A DNA stretch of 64,000 nt, from contig NC_088304.1 in the NCBI RefSeq assembly GCF_032854445.1, positions 33,412,810 to 33,476,809 on the forward strand, written 5' to 3'. Under the pieces are notes generated by a model. It was not told the origin of the DNA, ran no database searches, and saw nothing but the letters and a program-made list of their open reading frames with translations. Of the stretch, positions 23,095-37,050 are shown one piece after another (position 1 is the first letter of the stretch; every line of letters begins with the position of its first letter). Source of the DNA: Liolophura sinensis. Its lineage: Eukaryota; Mollusca; Polyplacophora; Chitonida; Chitonidae. The translations under genes were made by a program, and so were the position numbers.

Positions 23095-25548
23095 GAGAGA
23101 AAATAGGTTAATTAACACCAATTTGTAATGAAGTAAAAACAAATCACATTTTGAAGTCAGAAATTCTCCACATGGAAATCCTGACCTGCAGTTCTGCTAT
23201 AAATCAAACTTTCCCCACTCTCATCTGGGGCTACCCTGAGGATTTAGCTCCTAAGGCTATCATCTGCATTCAAAAATCAGGCAATAAAAAGAGCAAGTCA
23301 TGTAATGAAGACATGATGTTATCGGCAAATCCTGTGGGGGGAAAAGAGGCATTTTGTTTACGCGTGACAAGTTAAAGTGTGCCGTAAGTGGCATGTAACA
23401 GTGTAGTCATCAACAAATTAGACATAATGTCCTCCATGCCTCAGATGCTTAGTGAGAAGCACTTTGTCTTGGAAGGCTGTAAATGTACAGCCTGGATACT
23501 TGACCTCCAACCCCTAGCCATCCACTTGAGCTGAGCCACAAAACATTAGAGACAAGAGAGGCCTTTTAGTGTGCCAAACTCAGTTGGCCATGTACCATAT
23601 ATCATTCCTGATGGACCCAATGTTTACCAGAAATTAGATTTCCACCAGCGCTATTTGAAAACTCTTGATGGCATTTCTAGACATCAACACCATCGCTATG
23701 GAGAGTTTTGTAGAGAATGTTCTCACAGAATGGTAAATGTATGCATGTTCTAGGTGGTATTTTAGTCTCAGACCAACAAAAATGTTCAATTCACCTTCAG
23801 CTGGAATACAGCAGGTTACAAGATTCCAGAAGAAATACCATTTCGTGGTGATTCAAATAACATTTGGTAAAACTGGTAGCAGTTTGGGTGACAACTGTCA
23901 ACAACAAAACATACAAGTGACAATTGCACCCGAAAATTTGTCAATGAGTAGTGAATCATTTTAACCGATTCTCATGGCTCCATAAATCTTACAGAAGCTT
24001 TTTGAAGATGTGAGATTCCTCTTCAAAAGGTTAAAGGTTTCACCCTGATTTTGCCTCTACAAATGCACTTTTTCAGGCAAAATTATAGGGTAAACAAGGT
24101 AATTAGAATATAAGTACATGTATACATTTCTCACCCCCCCAAAACAAAAGAATCCTGCTTTACTCACAACTCCCATACTGGATACATAGATTCTACAACA
24201 AGATGCAAACATTTCTCCACTACATGTAGGTCTCTTTGATAATAACTTATTGTCAAGTTACCAGGTCAATGGGAGGGCTCATTCTATTGTTGGCAAATTA
24301 TTGTGGTGAGAATGATAGACAGTGACAAGGTGAACAGTCACAAGCAAAGGAGGCAATTAAAAAAGGCATTTCCAGGTCCACCCTGAAAGCCTACACCAGG
24401 TGATTAAACACATCATATCTGTAATTAATGGAAACAATAGCAGTGTAGAAGGGGTGGGCTGGCTTGGGCAGAGTAGATAGGGAGGGTGGGGGTGAGGGCA
24501 TAGGTCAATACAAGGAGTTAAGGCTCTTAGGCCACAGGGTTTGACCTTTCTAGCCGACAATGGAGGAAGAGAGCTTGGGCGCATGGCAGGCTTTAAATGC
24601 TTAGGGATCAGCTTTCGCTACTTTACAAGAATTAATGCCCCCAGGAAAATGTCAGGTTTGTCTATGTAGGCCAGGCTAACACCTTAAGGCGTGCCCAATC
24701 TTCACCAAACTAACAAAGCCTCACTAACTCTATTGTTTGGAGGCTCTCATAGAGTGCTGTGCAGTCAACATCTCTACAGGGGGAAAGGGAGGGAGGGGGA
24801 TTTCTCTCATCATAGGCCTCTCAGGAACACAATGTACTGATTTGTTTTTCTTAATATGCCATTGTACTGACCATCACTGAAAAACTGTTTACATACTCTT
24901 TCGTCATACAGCGGCCAATCATTTCAGTCGTTAGTTAACATACCCAATACTAAATTAATGAACATGTACATAGGTATGCCATGAATGGCTGAAGAAAGAA
25001 AAGAAAAATTTGCATATATTTCATCTAAATGTAAACACATATGATAATAATGAATGGAGTATGCAGCTTTCTTCTGTACACCAAATGCAACTAAAACATA
25101 AATCTTACAATTTCAAATTCCTCACTGGTTATCTCCCTTTAGTCTGCCTGATAAAAGAAGCTGGCTACTCAAAATAGAATTGTCACCAGGACAAAGCACG
25201 CCAATCAATGGGCCATGTTATCACCCCGTTTTTTTTGGTTTTGTTTTTTTTCTTCTTAACATAAACCAGGTAACAAGACAGTACAAAGATTCTTAGGCCA
25301 TAGCAGAAAAGAAATAAATTTGATGAAAAAAAACTAAATAAATAAACAAACCTGTAATGCTTCTAAAACTCTACTCAAACTTTTATTGTGTAGACTTGTT
25401 AGTTACAGTAAAACGGTCTCCTCTAACTGTTAGGAACAATATATCACCAAATTAGCATGTTTTTTTAGCCAGTGAGAATTTTTACCTTAATATAAGCAAG
25501 GGTGTAGGATAGTTGAATTTTGTTTAAATTCATAGCACTGAAAAAGTT

Positions 25549-25605
25549 TGCTAGCCATCATCATCAGTTATCTAGCCATCACCGTCAGTTATCTAGCCAT
25601 TACTG
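25549..25605. repeat. 21-bp repeat, 2-3 copies
   Basis: The unit type is TAGCCATCACCGTCAGTTATC. Two full copies and a partial third occur, next to the CATTTACATGTAC array. Confidence 0.75.
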
Positions 25606-25660
25606 AAACATACTTTCATGATTGGTTTGTGTAAATGTTCTGTCTGCTTTGTGGTCTAGC

Positions 25661-25829
25661 CCATTTACATGTACATCTACCCCAATCAGATACACATGTA
25701 CATCTACCCCAATCACATTTACATGTACCCAGTTCTCATTTACATGTACATCTACCCCATTCACATGTACCCAGTTCACATTTACACGTACATCTACCCC
25801 AATCACATTTACATGTACCACATTTACAT
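25661..25829. repeat. Composite TACATGTAC/CTACCCC minisatellite
   Basis: The modules CATTTACATGTACATCTACC and ACATGTACCCAGTTC alternate irregularly over 170 bp. ORFs across it on both strands (25600-25879) are repeat products rich in Thr/Cys or Val/Asn/His. Confidence 0.9.
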
Positions 25830-28017
25830 GTTGTTCTAGGATTGTCCACTTCACCTATTTGGCTCAGAAGAAGATTTAACAGGGACAGTGTGTTGTCATG
25901 AGCAACACTGTTTTACTCAGGCTATAACTGTTATTAAGCATGATCGGCGGCTGTGTTTATGTCTACCGTCTGATAAAGAAACCAACAGATATAGGGTGTA
26001 CACTCAACTTGAAATGTGAAAACCCATCCATCTTGATTCACAAGCTGTCTGCACTCTCACAGAGCAGTTCTACGAGATCTTAATGATGGAGAGAAAACAA
26101 GTGTTACTAATAAGTGTAAGATAAAATTCCAGTGTACCACGCAATAACGAAGAAGAAAAAAAACTGCCTATCTACGCGCTTAGTTTCTATTCTGAGGTCA
26201 TTAGATCTACATAGCTACAAGCCAGCAATAAATAGCCTATCACACTTCTAGCCATCTATCTAGATTTTTTTTGCATCATCCAGCAAAATGACAGGGTTTG
26301 CCAAATTGACTTGCCATTCACCATTAGTACCCTTCAACATCTACTGCTGAATTCCGGTTTTGCAGCGGTGGCGATGTGGAGACCAACTCTCAGAAAAGCA
26401 CTCGGGAACATCGCCATCGACTGCGCACAATGAAGAGTGCCCTGCGTTCACCCCCCTTCACCCTAACACACCTGTTCTCTCGATCAGATCCTTTAACTCA
26501 AGCTTCATACTGCATCGAGTTTCCCTGTGCAGGAAAGCCTGGGCTAACTTTCTAGCATTTCCCCAGCCTTCGGTCGAATTGCACATTGATCTTTTTCTCA
26601 GAAGTACACAGTAAACTATTTATCGCAAATAACTCCATTCCATTTAATTTGATGCAATTCAGGGTTGGCTCGTCGCTGTGCCAAATGCCATTTCAGACAC
26701 TATTGACTGAGGCCATAAAATGCTCTTAAAACATTGCATTATCAACAGTCGTCCGAGTTCACCTTCGCAGTGTTTTCAAAGGCGAGCTAGTGTATAAAAA
26801 TCAATATGATAGAGCTAGTGAGTGTGGTTAGTTAAAGCCTAATTCCACATACTGCCCACTTGTATTGCCTCGTTACCCCTAAATAGGAATCTACAGTTGT
26901 GCCTTTGGGGTGGAGAAGGCTTAGTAAGGCACTTATTCAGCTTCACCCGCTTTTTCTACGATAACACTCATAGATCCGTCCCATTATGAACACAATGGCG
27001 ATGGACAAATCTACCAAAGTCGTCAATATCACAATATCAAACGATCACCACCAAAATCTGCCAATACTTTTCACAGACAATCAATTCAACACATTGCAAA
27101 CAAACCTGGTTTATTCTCTAGCTTTGAAAATGTGCTCTTCATGAAATAGTTTGGAATTTTAATCCCAAAGCTTTTAGGAAAATTGTATAGCTACCAATTT
27201 CCTGAATTCTTGAGGGGTAAAAATCTGAAATCAGTCTTTTGTTAAAAGTTCATATGTTTCATGCCTAAATGTTATGAATGGTTCATATTAAGCTCAACTC
27301 GAGTGTAATGATGTCCCATCTGGAAACACTACAAAGTGCTTTCTGATCAAGATTGCTAATATTAAATCTAGAATTTCAAATTCCCTTGGATGTATTTTTC
27401 TGACAAAAATAGTTCATTTTTTCCTTGCTATTTATTACAAAAACCTTATTGCTGAAGAAATTTGTAACCCAGTTTTACTGCAAACACACACAACACAAAA
27501 ATGCCAAAAAAAAAAAAAGAAAAAGAAAATGATGGTGATAGAACCAATAAAGATCAATGTACGAGTAAGATGTATAAATTGGTCTATTTATTTGCGCAGG
27601 CCTAATCACAGTATATTGTATGTCACAGCTAAGAGCCGGCAATCACCTCAGGGAAGCGGCAAAGCCCTGTCGCTGATCACAGTTGTGCAGACATGGGGCC
27701 GCGCAAATTGCAAACACTTGTACCGTTTGTAGTGGCCAAACATGGCAATTCATCAGGAAAACTGGAGGAAAAAAAAAGCAGTAGAGGCTGTAGTAATAAG
27801 GCCGCAGATATAAAGCAATGTCCCTATGGATCTGTTCTAGTAAGAGACAAAGCCCATGAGCATAAGGTCGAGAATTTTAACCCCAGTATCCTTCATTGTT
27901 CCATTTTTTGCTCCTCTTTTGTTTTTCTTTTTTCAAACAGGAACTGATAACAAAGTGGAAGAATACAGCAGATTGTAAGCAGGAAGTCAGTTTCTGTTCT
28001 CCGCTCTTGACACAAAA

Positions 28018-28386
28018 ACATTTCAATTGCAAGACTGAACATCTTGCACTGAAGGATGAGACATCTGAATAGCAAGACTGCCGTGTACTAGCCTTAAGAC
28101 ATTTGAATGGTAAGACTGACTGTCTTGTACTCAATGATGACACATTTCAACCATAAGACTGACTGTAATGGGTTCAATGATGAGACATTTCAATGGTAAG
28201 ACCGACTGTCTTGTACTCCATGATGAGATGTTTGAATGTTAACTCTGGCTGTCTTGTAATCAATGATGAGACATTTCAATGGTAAGACTGACTGTCTTGC
28301 ACTCAATGATGAGATGTTTGAATGGTAAGACTGACTGTATTGTGTTCAATGATGAGATGTTCGAATGGTAAGACCGTCTTGTACAA
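28018..28386. repeat. 43-bp minisatellite, about 8 copies
   Basis: The unit type is GATGAGACATTTCAATGGTA, then AGACTGACTGTCTTGTACTC, then AAT. Divergence between copies is considerable. There is an internal AGACTGACTGTCTT near-palindrome in each unit. No coding role is seen. Confidence 0.9.
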
Positions 28387-31300
28387 TTGTGTTGCATCTG
28401 CTTATCTATCAGGCTAAGAGTCCCCCTGTGAAGAAAAGGCGTGTGCTTAAGAGGGAAATGTCATTGGAAACTTGACCCATAAGCTTGGCTACAAGAAGTT
28501 AATTAGATCACTGAAAATCACTGCACCAAAGAACATTTACAGCGCAAACACAGCAAACAGCATCAAACACATTCCCTCAGAACACAATAATAAGGATTGC
28601 ACTGGCATTCTTCAAAAGGAGACATTCCAGCCAGGACAATAATCTAATAGAACAAAAAAGCTTCCATTCTTGCAGCAAAAACTGCAGCTGGGGTCAATTA
28701 TCAAAAGAGTTGTCAGGTACGATTCTAGCAAAGTGCCTCTGAATGAACGAAATGAAACGCGGACCTATCTGGTTCACTTCCACTAGTGATGTTCATCATG
28801 CTGCCTCGGGGACAGCACATACTAGACTGTCACCTAATTGTGTTTAATGGGCAAGGGACTGCAAAAGCAAGCGCAGGACTGTTAATTGGTGGCGCGTGAA
28901 GAGCAATCATTCGATGTATCCTGATAGCCTATTTCGTGGTGTCCTTTTCGTTTGAGTTGGACTAAGAGAATGCTGAATTTCAGAATACAGGCATGTCCAT
29001 GAAAAGCAACCAAATTAAGGCGGTCATGCATAACAGCAAAGTGGCATAAGCCACTCATTTATGTATCTCAACTGTCATAAGAAAATGCATGCACATTGAA
29101 AATTTAATAACTAGCAAAATCAACGAACCATATTTGTACAGCTGTCTAATTGGAAACTGTGTGTAGTGAGACTGAAGTGTAAGTCAGGATATCAGTTGGC
29201 TTAGCAAATTGTTTCATATCCAGTGGGCCTATATGCCACATAATGACAAGGTAATTACCAAAGCATATCATATAGCCGTTACTCAAAGACTTGCTGCGGA
29301 AATCAAACAACTACCCATAGCCATCAAGCATTAATAACACAGGCATGCAGCCTTCCATCAAAGCAAACAGAACACTTCTTCACCAGGAATACACAAGGTA
29401 GCGCACAAAACAAAAGCCCTGAAAAACAAAAGCTTTGTGACGAGCGATGAAGAAATCCATCGTTTGTCCTCAGCCAAGAGGGCAAGCCCAGGGACATCTT
29501 TTATTCCTGGTCCTGATTGCAGCAGTTGACCTTTCAATGCTTCCTTCGTCGCTTTTGTCTACATCAGCAATACGGCTTGCTCTACCATTTTCATTGCCTC
29601 ACTAGTATTGATCTTCTTTTATCTGGGTAAATCCCCAGGCTTATTGACACGCTGTTCTCTTTTACAGCCTCCAAACACGTCTAATAAGACCTGCTAAAAA
29701 TCCCCGGAATTAAAAAAAAAAAGAACGAGATATTCCCAGTACCCATATATAAATTATGTACAGATATCCTGAGTGTGCCTTGAGTGACACACTTTGGATG
29801 TCTGCGCTTAAACACCGCAATTTGAAACACATTTATTACTAATGCTTTAATCAATAAGGTGAAAGAGGACATCAGAAGGAGACACCCAGCTCGCAAATAT
29901 GTCCTTGTTGTGGGTAATGCTCCAATGTTAAGTTTTGTTTTCCTATTCCCGATAGCCGAAGCTGTAATGTCTCTCGATTACTACTGTTTGGCTCACACAA
30001 TCTATGATATAGTCAGATTATATCAGTAAACCATGTTGCGACATGGTAGTGGGCAGCCTCCCCTAGTTGTACTACGAACTATATATCTAACCCTACAGGA
30101 ATTGAACAGTAGTCCTGTATACACACAGTATACATCTTTATACAGTATTTTCCTTTCCAAAACTTTGACCTTCATGAAACTCCATTATGTTAATTTTTTT
30201 TCACAAACCGTGTTATGATTTTATTAGGACAATTTACAACATACCAAAACTGACAATACGTTTTCTTGGAAATTATCAAATTTCGTAATGATTTCAAACA
30301 AATGCAAGTTTATTTGACTCCGCTTGATTTGAATGCATGACTATGGCTTAATGCCACCTTGGCAGTACTTCAACCACATCGTGCTGAGCACTTAATTTGA
30401 AGAGTATTGCTTTACAAATACCCACATGCATGTGTAAGTACCATCAGACATCTCCATGTATGTTGAAGTAAGAAGAGCTTTCTTAGCGGTCAAGAAGGCC
30501 TCTCCCCTATCCCCCAAGCTACTGGCCAAGACAAAGGTCAACTCCACTGGGTCTGGACCTCAAGAGACTCTGACCATCCAGCCAGAGTTTGGATTACTAT
30601 CAGGTCCAGTAAATCCAGACCCCATTACAGCTCATGGCAGAGCAAAGCTCCTGCTGCCACTCCTGATGGTGAATCGTGTCGACCTATTACAGGATTCAAT
30701 GATCACCGCTTTTGACAGAGAAGTCATTTGAAAGCGGCCCCCAAAGTGAATTTAAAGCCAAATCCTCAAGAGTTTAGTGGAATGGATTTCGTCTTGGGTC
30801 AAGATGCTTTTACCATCTTCAACAAGGATTCTGATTCATTTCTACGTCCATTCGGTCAGGGACGAAAAATTATGGACTATCTACGATTTCAATTGCTCCG
30901 CTGGGCCGATCTTCGTTTTTAATGTTCCTTCGGCAATCTCTGGCCAATGGAATTGGCTCGGCGTCAAAAACATAGCTGTCACGGGTATGCTCTAGCTCAA
31001 TGTACGGGATAATCAGATTCGCCTGCTGGTGAAGGAACGCCATGGTCAATGGTGCAGGAAGGTACTGAAGCCCAGAGAACCCGTTGATTTCTCTCCTGCA
31101 ATCAGTTCCACTACTTCTGAGACATGGACTAATCAAGAGGCAAATTAAACCTTACTGCCATTTATCAATTTGGGGAATCAGATGACAGTTTGACAGGCGT
31201 GGATGTTCAGGGTGCCTGGCTCTCGCCCCTTATGTCCCTTATCCACCCGCACACCCACTCCTTCACTCCTCTGCTCAACATCATTAACCAATCTTGAGTG

Positions 31301-32325
31301 TCTCGCAAAATTTTTCACCACATAACTAGTTCCCAAGGAAACTCACACTTGTCCCAGACAAGAATCCCTTTGATTGCTGAGTCTCTGAGGCAATTACAGT
31401 GTGGTACAGGTACAAGCAACCATCATCATCAAGTCATATTATATACCCACCACCATTAAGTCCAGCCTCCACTGATAAAGCATTGTGACTGACCATTCTT
31501 CATATGTTAGTATTCACCACACATACATGTACTACACAATCTGTCCACAACAAGATTTTGTCAGAAGTACAATTAGCATTTTCAGCAGCAAAACTGACCT
31601 ATTTTATTGATGTTTCATGCTGTAATTCACAAGATTTGTCCACGTATGATGGTGGCAAGATTTATGGGTTAATTAACAAAATAATCAACAGAACACCACG
31701 TACAATATCTGGAGAAATCGCAATAGTAAGTAACTATAAAAACACACCATTATAACACCCGCATCCCATAATAACACTAAAATTCCATCTTATCATGTTC
31801 TCAGATTTCATAAGTAGATAGACTTTCTTTATAACTCACATGCAAGCTGTGACACCAGTGCCAGATGGCATAATTAAATGTACCCGGCTGGTCATCCACA
31901 GAAGGATAAAGCCGTAAAGGGGCTAAGGCATGGAGCATGGCTTATGTTAACACGATGATGTCCCTTCAAATTAAGATGGATTATAGCCTCTTCAGATCAC
32001 AGCATTGTGGTCACATCAGGAAAGAGAGTTGGAGGTGAGGGGTAGAGATTTTCACTAGCTTGTTATATCTGATAAAAAGCAGGAGGGGATTATCCTTGGT
32101 ACAGATGGCCTGTTAGACCGCTCACACTGACCAGGCTGGACACTGCACCATCCAGAACTAATGACATTTATCTCCTTAGTTTAATGAAAGGATTTATAGT
32201 TGGCCTCCCTCCCTGGTTGGACAGGAATGATTGTCAGAGAGACTTCTCTTTTCAGACCCCAGGGCAATCTGAATCAGTTCATCAGCTCTGGCCTTGGACA
32301 CTTCCACATATTCTAAACAGAGCTT

Positions 32326-32372
32326 GAGGGGGTAAGAGGAGGGGGAGGGGGGGGGGTAAGAGGAGGGGGGGG
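32326..32372 (+). repeat. G-rich tract
   Basis: A run of G-blocks (up to ten G) is broken by GTAAGAGGA words. It has G-quadruplex potential on the plus strand. Confidence 0.8.
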
Positions 32373-32475
32373 CAAAACATGAAGTAGGGTAGAATGAACG
32401 AAATTTGAAATTCAGAGGATTCCAGTCAATAAGAAGACATAATTATCTTCAAAGGATACATTTAAAAAAAAAAAA

Positions 32476-32712
32476 CCACACACACACACCTACACACACC
32501 TACGCACACACACACACCTACACACACACACACACGCACTTACACACATACTCACACACACACCTACACACACACACACATACAAACACACACATACTCA
32601 CGCACGCACACACACGTGCACACACACACACAAACACACACATACAAACACACACACACGCATGCACGCACACACGTACACACACACTCACACACACACT
32701 CACACACACAAA
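32476..32712. repeat. Interrupted (CA)n tract
   Basis: About 235 bp of CA repeat are broken by CT, CG and CAT interruptions. ORFs across it (32405-32776 plus, Thr/His-rich; 32518-32829 minus, Val/Cys-rich) are artefacts. Confidence 0.97.
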
Positions 32713-33909
32713 CAGTAATGAAATAATCAGGCTATCACAGGAAACAAAATGCACAACATACAGCTCAACTTTATAAAAATTTCCAGTCAAAACCAAACTA
32801 ACCCTGGAATAACCATTAATGGTTTTCACATAATTTCAAGTGTACAGTGTGCTGTTTAGCCTGGTTTCTGTGTAACCAGCCTGTGTTGGAGTCATATTGA
32901 CAGAATTTAACCTCTACAGAGACTGTGACAACTCTCTCTTGTGACCGAATGCCATGAGCAGAGAGGCTTGAGGCCATCCACAGCTTTCTCCTACTTCTAT
33001 TTGTCATGTTTAATTAATGTATCCCCTTCCCCATGTGAGACACTGCTTGCCTAACAAGTTATCATTTAATTAACTAGGGAACAACACGAGGCAGCCCGCA
33101 AGCCCAGAGGAATCTGTGGATAGAGTGACTGCAACTGGCAAGGCTGGCGAGGCACACGGAGTAGGAGGCTATTACACTGGATCGACCAGTTCACTGGACA
33201 TGAGATATCACATCATAGGGCAATGATCCTCAACCTGTGACACAATCCTACACAAAAATAAGCTGAACATTCACAATATGTACAAAATCCTGCAAAAAGC
33301 CAAAGCCATCTTAAACTGGAGCGGTACACCTCTGTCATAAAGCCAGACAGATGCTAAAAACAAAACAAAAAAAAAACTGCCCCACCAATCCTGTATCAGA
33401 AGCAAGAGGAAATCTATAACTGTTGTGGGTATGCACATTTATAACTGTACTCAGGAATTGAAACACAAAACATTAGCCTGATACTAGATATTTGTCCATG
33501 CCAGAAAGAAGAGGTTTGCTATCCATTATACTGCACAAGAACTGTATTTCCATTTACTCTGTTACAAGGTCACTGTCTTTTCCTGGTCAAACAAATCTCC
33601 ATCAGCCATACACATGTGATGTGGTGTACCTTTCAACCCCCATAGTGAATATTACTGTTACAGCATGTGGGTTAAGCTTGGAAACAAGTTGTTCTTGGAA
33701 ACGGTTATTCTAGAGAACATTTTCTCTACACCTATTAACCATATCCTTCCCTAGCTTCAACTGGGCAGGACATAAGACTCACATTTCCACATTTTTTATA
33801 TCTAATATGACCAATTCTCCATAAAAGACATTTTTCAGTTCCTCACCCAAGCTGGCCATGTCAATGACTACTTAACACAGGAATTAACTACTGATGACAT
33901 ACGGCCAGA

Positions 33910-34290
33910 TACAAAATCCAGTATCCTGGGCCTCGTTGGAACCTTATCTCCAACTGATAATTGTGAACACTGCAACATGGCCAGCTTCGCAAGACTTCAT
34001 TCAATATCTGATTCAGTATTGCAACACTGGATTCAGTATCTCGTGTCTGTTTGTAACCCTATCTTAACTTCTGTCAGTTGTAATGTGCCAATTAAGCACC
34101 AATGAATGAATGGTAAGGACAACATTGTAAAATGGCCAGTTTTACAAAATGGCTCTCTGCAGACTTCTTCTGCAGGAGGGTTTCTGATAAAAAGAAAGCA
34201 GGATATTTGATTCAGTAGCTCGGAGTCACTCTGCCATCTTATTTTTGTCAGTCATCTGTCGTAATGGTTCAACATGCACCAATCACCAGT
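33910..34290. repeat. Degenerate direct repeat, about 180 bp
   Basis: The words GATTCAGTA(T/G)CTCG, CTTATCTCCAACTG / CTTAACTTCTGTCAG and AACAT(T)G followed by ATGGCCAG recur in order two to three times. The similarity is partial, so the period is approximate. Confidence 0.4.
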
Positions 34291-34318
34291 CAATGGTGTC
34301 TTTCCCCTTGCATTCCAC

Positions 34319-34339
34319 CCCCCCCCCCCCCCACCCCTT
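34319..34339 (+). repeat. Poly-C run
   Basis: C-homopolymer of about 17 bases with one interruption before CCCC. It is prone to sequencing-length error. Confidence 0.9.
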
Positions 34340-34579
34340 TCCCAACCACACCATCATCTACATCCTTACTCGCCCGCCCAAACCAATCCTGTCAACATGA
34401 TTTACACTTCACTTAAGCGGTGCCCAGAACCCATGGATAAAGGGACACAGGAATTGAATTACAGCCAAAAACAAGATTAGAGTCAAGCTGAATGGGGACA
34501 GAAACCAGTGTATTTTCTATTAAACAATAATTTGATTTTGTTCATCTGACCATCCTGTGGTTTTATACGACCCACTTAC

Positions 34580-34641
34580 ATCAGCCTGATTGAACTGGGC
34601 AAGGGTTTGCTCATCGAACAAAAGAGCCAGTGCTCGCTCAA
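34580..34641 (-). other. Candidate 62-nt frame-breaking cassette exon
   Basis: The minus strand has an acceptor GTTAATTCCCCTTAG above 34641 and a donor GAT|GTAAGTGGG below 34580. Entered in phase 1, as required after exon 43151-43199, all 20 codons are open (VERALALLFDEQ, then TLAQFNQAD). Its length of 62 nt shifts the frame, so the next exon would read ALAL and then stop. It could be a poison exon, a terminal-isoform exon, or chance. Confidence 0.2.
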
Positions 34642-37042
34642 CTAAGGGGAATTAACTGCTGCTCGATATAAAGATCAATACATATACATGGCTCAGACAG
34701 AGATTCGGTACTAAAAGGAAATTGATAACAGGCTAGTGAGAGGCCACTGGTGAAGCATACTCGGCTGCAGCCTGAGTTCCAGCGGGTCCAGAAATGTGAA
34801 TTCTCACTAGAATGATCAATATGCGGTTCCCATGATGTACTTCTCGCGCAATCTACTGCCGACCAAATCACTTGTGAAACGTCCTCGGAGGAAAATCCAA
34901 TAAAGCTGCAGCAAGTGACAAAAGCTAAGCATGAGGCGTAGAAAGTCATATTGCTCGCCTCAACTTCAGGTGGTCTGTCCCAATGCCTCTACCTTGTCAG
35001 ACACGGTACAATATTGCTGAAGATCGTGTGGACAAGACACAAATACAGGACACCCATAAAGCTGCCTGGCAGGGTGCCAAGTGTAAGCTCGACAGCAAGA
35101 AAGCAACTCTTCACTGATATGTTCCATATTTATTGCCCCGCGCCTGGAGAAAATCACAGTGGAGATCCCCTCATGCCAGCCATCAAATAAAATCTGGCCT
35201 GTTTCATTAGAATAATGCCACAAAGATAAAGTCACGGAGACGTGAGAAGACCTAGAAGATGGCATCGTGGGGAGGACGAAATACGATAAAACGTTAAGAA
35301 TGGCCAGAAATAAGCAAAACGGGGGGATTTTCTTATATCGACGCAAGGGGAGCAACCACTTATTACTTAGAGCGATTTGATTATCTCGAGGAAAGCCAAG
35401 GCCAAGCTAGGTAGAATAACACCAATCTCCCAATTGGAATGTCTTAACCCAATTCTGGCAATCTAGGGTGAAGCAGACCTCATTTCTTGTCCTGCACCCC
35501 TCCAATCTCCCTGGGGGCTCTGCCTTGTTTACCCACATGATCATATCCTGATTGAAATCAGCCAACTGGGATATATATAGATAACAGCCAGGGTAGGAAA
35601 TGGCCGGGACGGTGTAGATCATGGAGGCTTCTCTGTACCACAGCCTACACTTGGATGTCTTATCTCGAGTTGCGGATAGTCGGATGGAGAAGGAAACTCT
35701 GATGAACATTGATCATTATTCCATCACTGGACCGCATCTACCAAATGTAATAACAATCTATAGAATTTCTGTTAGAGTTGCCAAACAAAATTCATACACC
35801 AAAAAAAAAAAACGAGAAAATATTTTCTGATTACCATGTCTTCCAGGTTACAAAAATGTGAATTTTTTTACTACACCCACCCACCACTTTCACCCCCACA
35901 CTCCAAAGACAATGTGAAAAGTGTGCTATTTAGCTACAATCACTCTCAAACTCAACAATCATTCCAAGAATTCTATGTGGAAACCTACAGTATTTCAACC
36001 CCCAAGCAAGGCATCAATTCAGATCGACACCACTGATGGACAGCAGTGGTAGTATATTTGTTACAACCAATCCTCGACAGAGCCTCTAGTCTGATAAAGC
36101 CTGCTATTGTCTGTAGTTTAGCCTTCATTAATAAGCACAAGAAGAAAATCTAGGAAATTCCCACCTCTAATGGAACCTTGATCACATGTCTTGAGGGAGA
36201 CAGTCGTTTGATAGTCGGGTTCAAGTCACTTGACACACAGGACAGTCAAACCCAAACATGTCTCCTTTAGACATCATGCTTCATGTTATCATTTCATTAC
36301 TGGCTGAATATAGTGTTTATCCAATATTTATACCATCTACTCTTGCCAGCGATTTACTGTGAACACAAATCCACTGACAGCCTGAGTGGAGGTTTGCTGA
36401 AAAGCTTACACATCTTATTTTCCACTTTGACATTTTTCGCCTGGATTGTATAATTATCAAATCTCAACTACTTCCCACAATGCAGCCATGTGAAGTAGAT
36501 GTGGCCATGTTAAACAGATCAGATCTCGAGTGGTGTTCGGCTATAGATTTATACGCTTTGCTCTCTGGTTGGATCAACTCTCTAGGCTTCATTATCATGT
36601 TAATGTATGCATACTACACAATCTGGCCCTGGCTTGATTTTCCTCACAATTTTCTGCTTGATCAATTGCAGAAATTGTACACATTTACCTCAGTCAAACA
36701 TGGCCAGTAGGTGCTGGCTAAGGTAGACTGAATTCAATCAACCGGCACAAACATACAGAACTACAGAACTGCATCAAGGAAATGAGGCACAAATACCTGA
36801 CCACAAACAGCAGAGGCAGAGGGATTATGGCTGGTGGATGCTTAGCCAAAAGTGTAGAAACAGGTTGGGGGGGGGGGTAGCATAGAGAGGGGGGATGGAG
36901 AGACAGGTTGATTTATCGAAGCGTTACCAATTAAGTCAACATCCCCTGTTAATTCTTCGACAGTTAAGGAGTAGAAATCTAACCACAAGCATCTAGTGGC
37001 TGATTCCCAAACAACAAAGCATGGAATTACCCGGGTGCCATT

Positions 37043-37050
37043 ATGCAAAT
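37043..37050 (+). promoter_or_regulatory. POU octamer motif ATGCAAAT
   Basis: This is the second intronic copy of CCATTATGCAAAT (37038-37050). It is followed within 40 bp by AAATTAATGATCAATTC, which is homeodomain-like. Regulatory use is inferred. Confidence 0.25.

Noticed and set aside
32405-32829. Thr/His-rich plus ORF and Val/Cys-rich minus ORF
   Set aside because: They arise from the interrupted CA repeat.
35621-35830. 69-codon plus ORF with protein-like start (MEASLYHSLHLDV)
   Set aside because: Ends in a Lys-rich A-run translation and has no homologous motif. Probably chance in a constrained non-coding block.
36205-36235. GGGTTCAAGTC resembling a tRNA T arm
   Set aside because: The flanking bases do not pair into a T stem and no A box is present.
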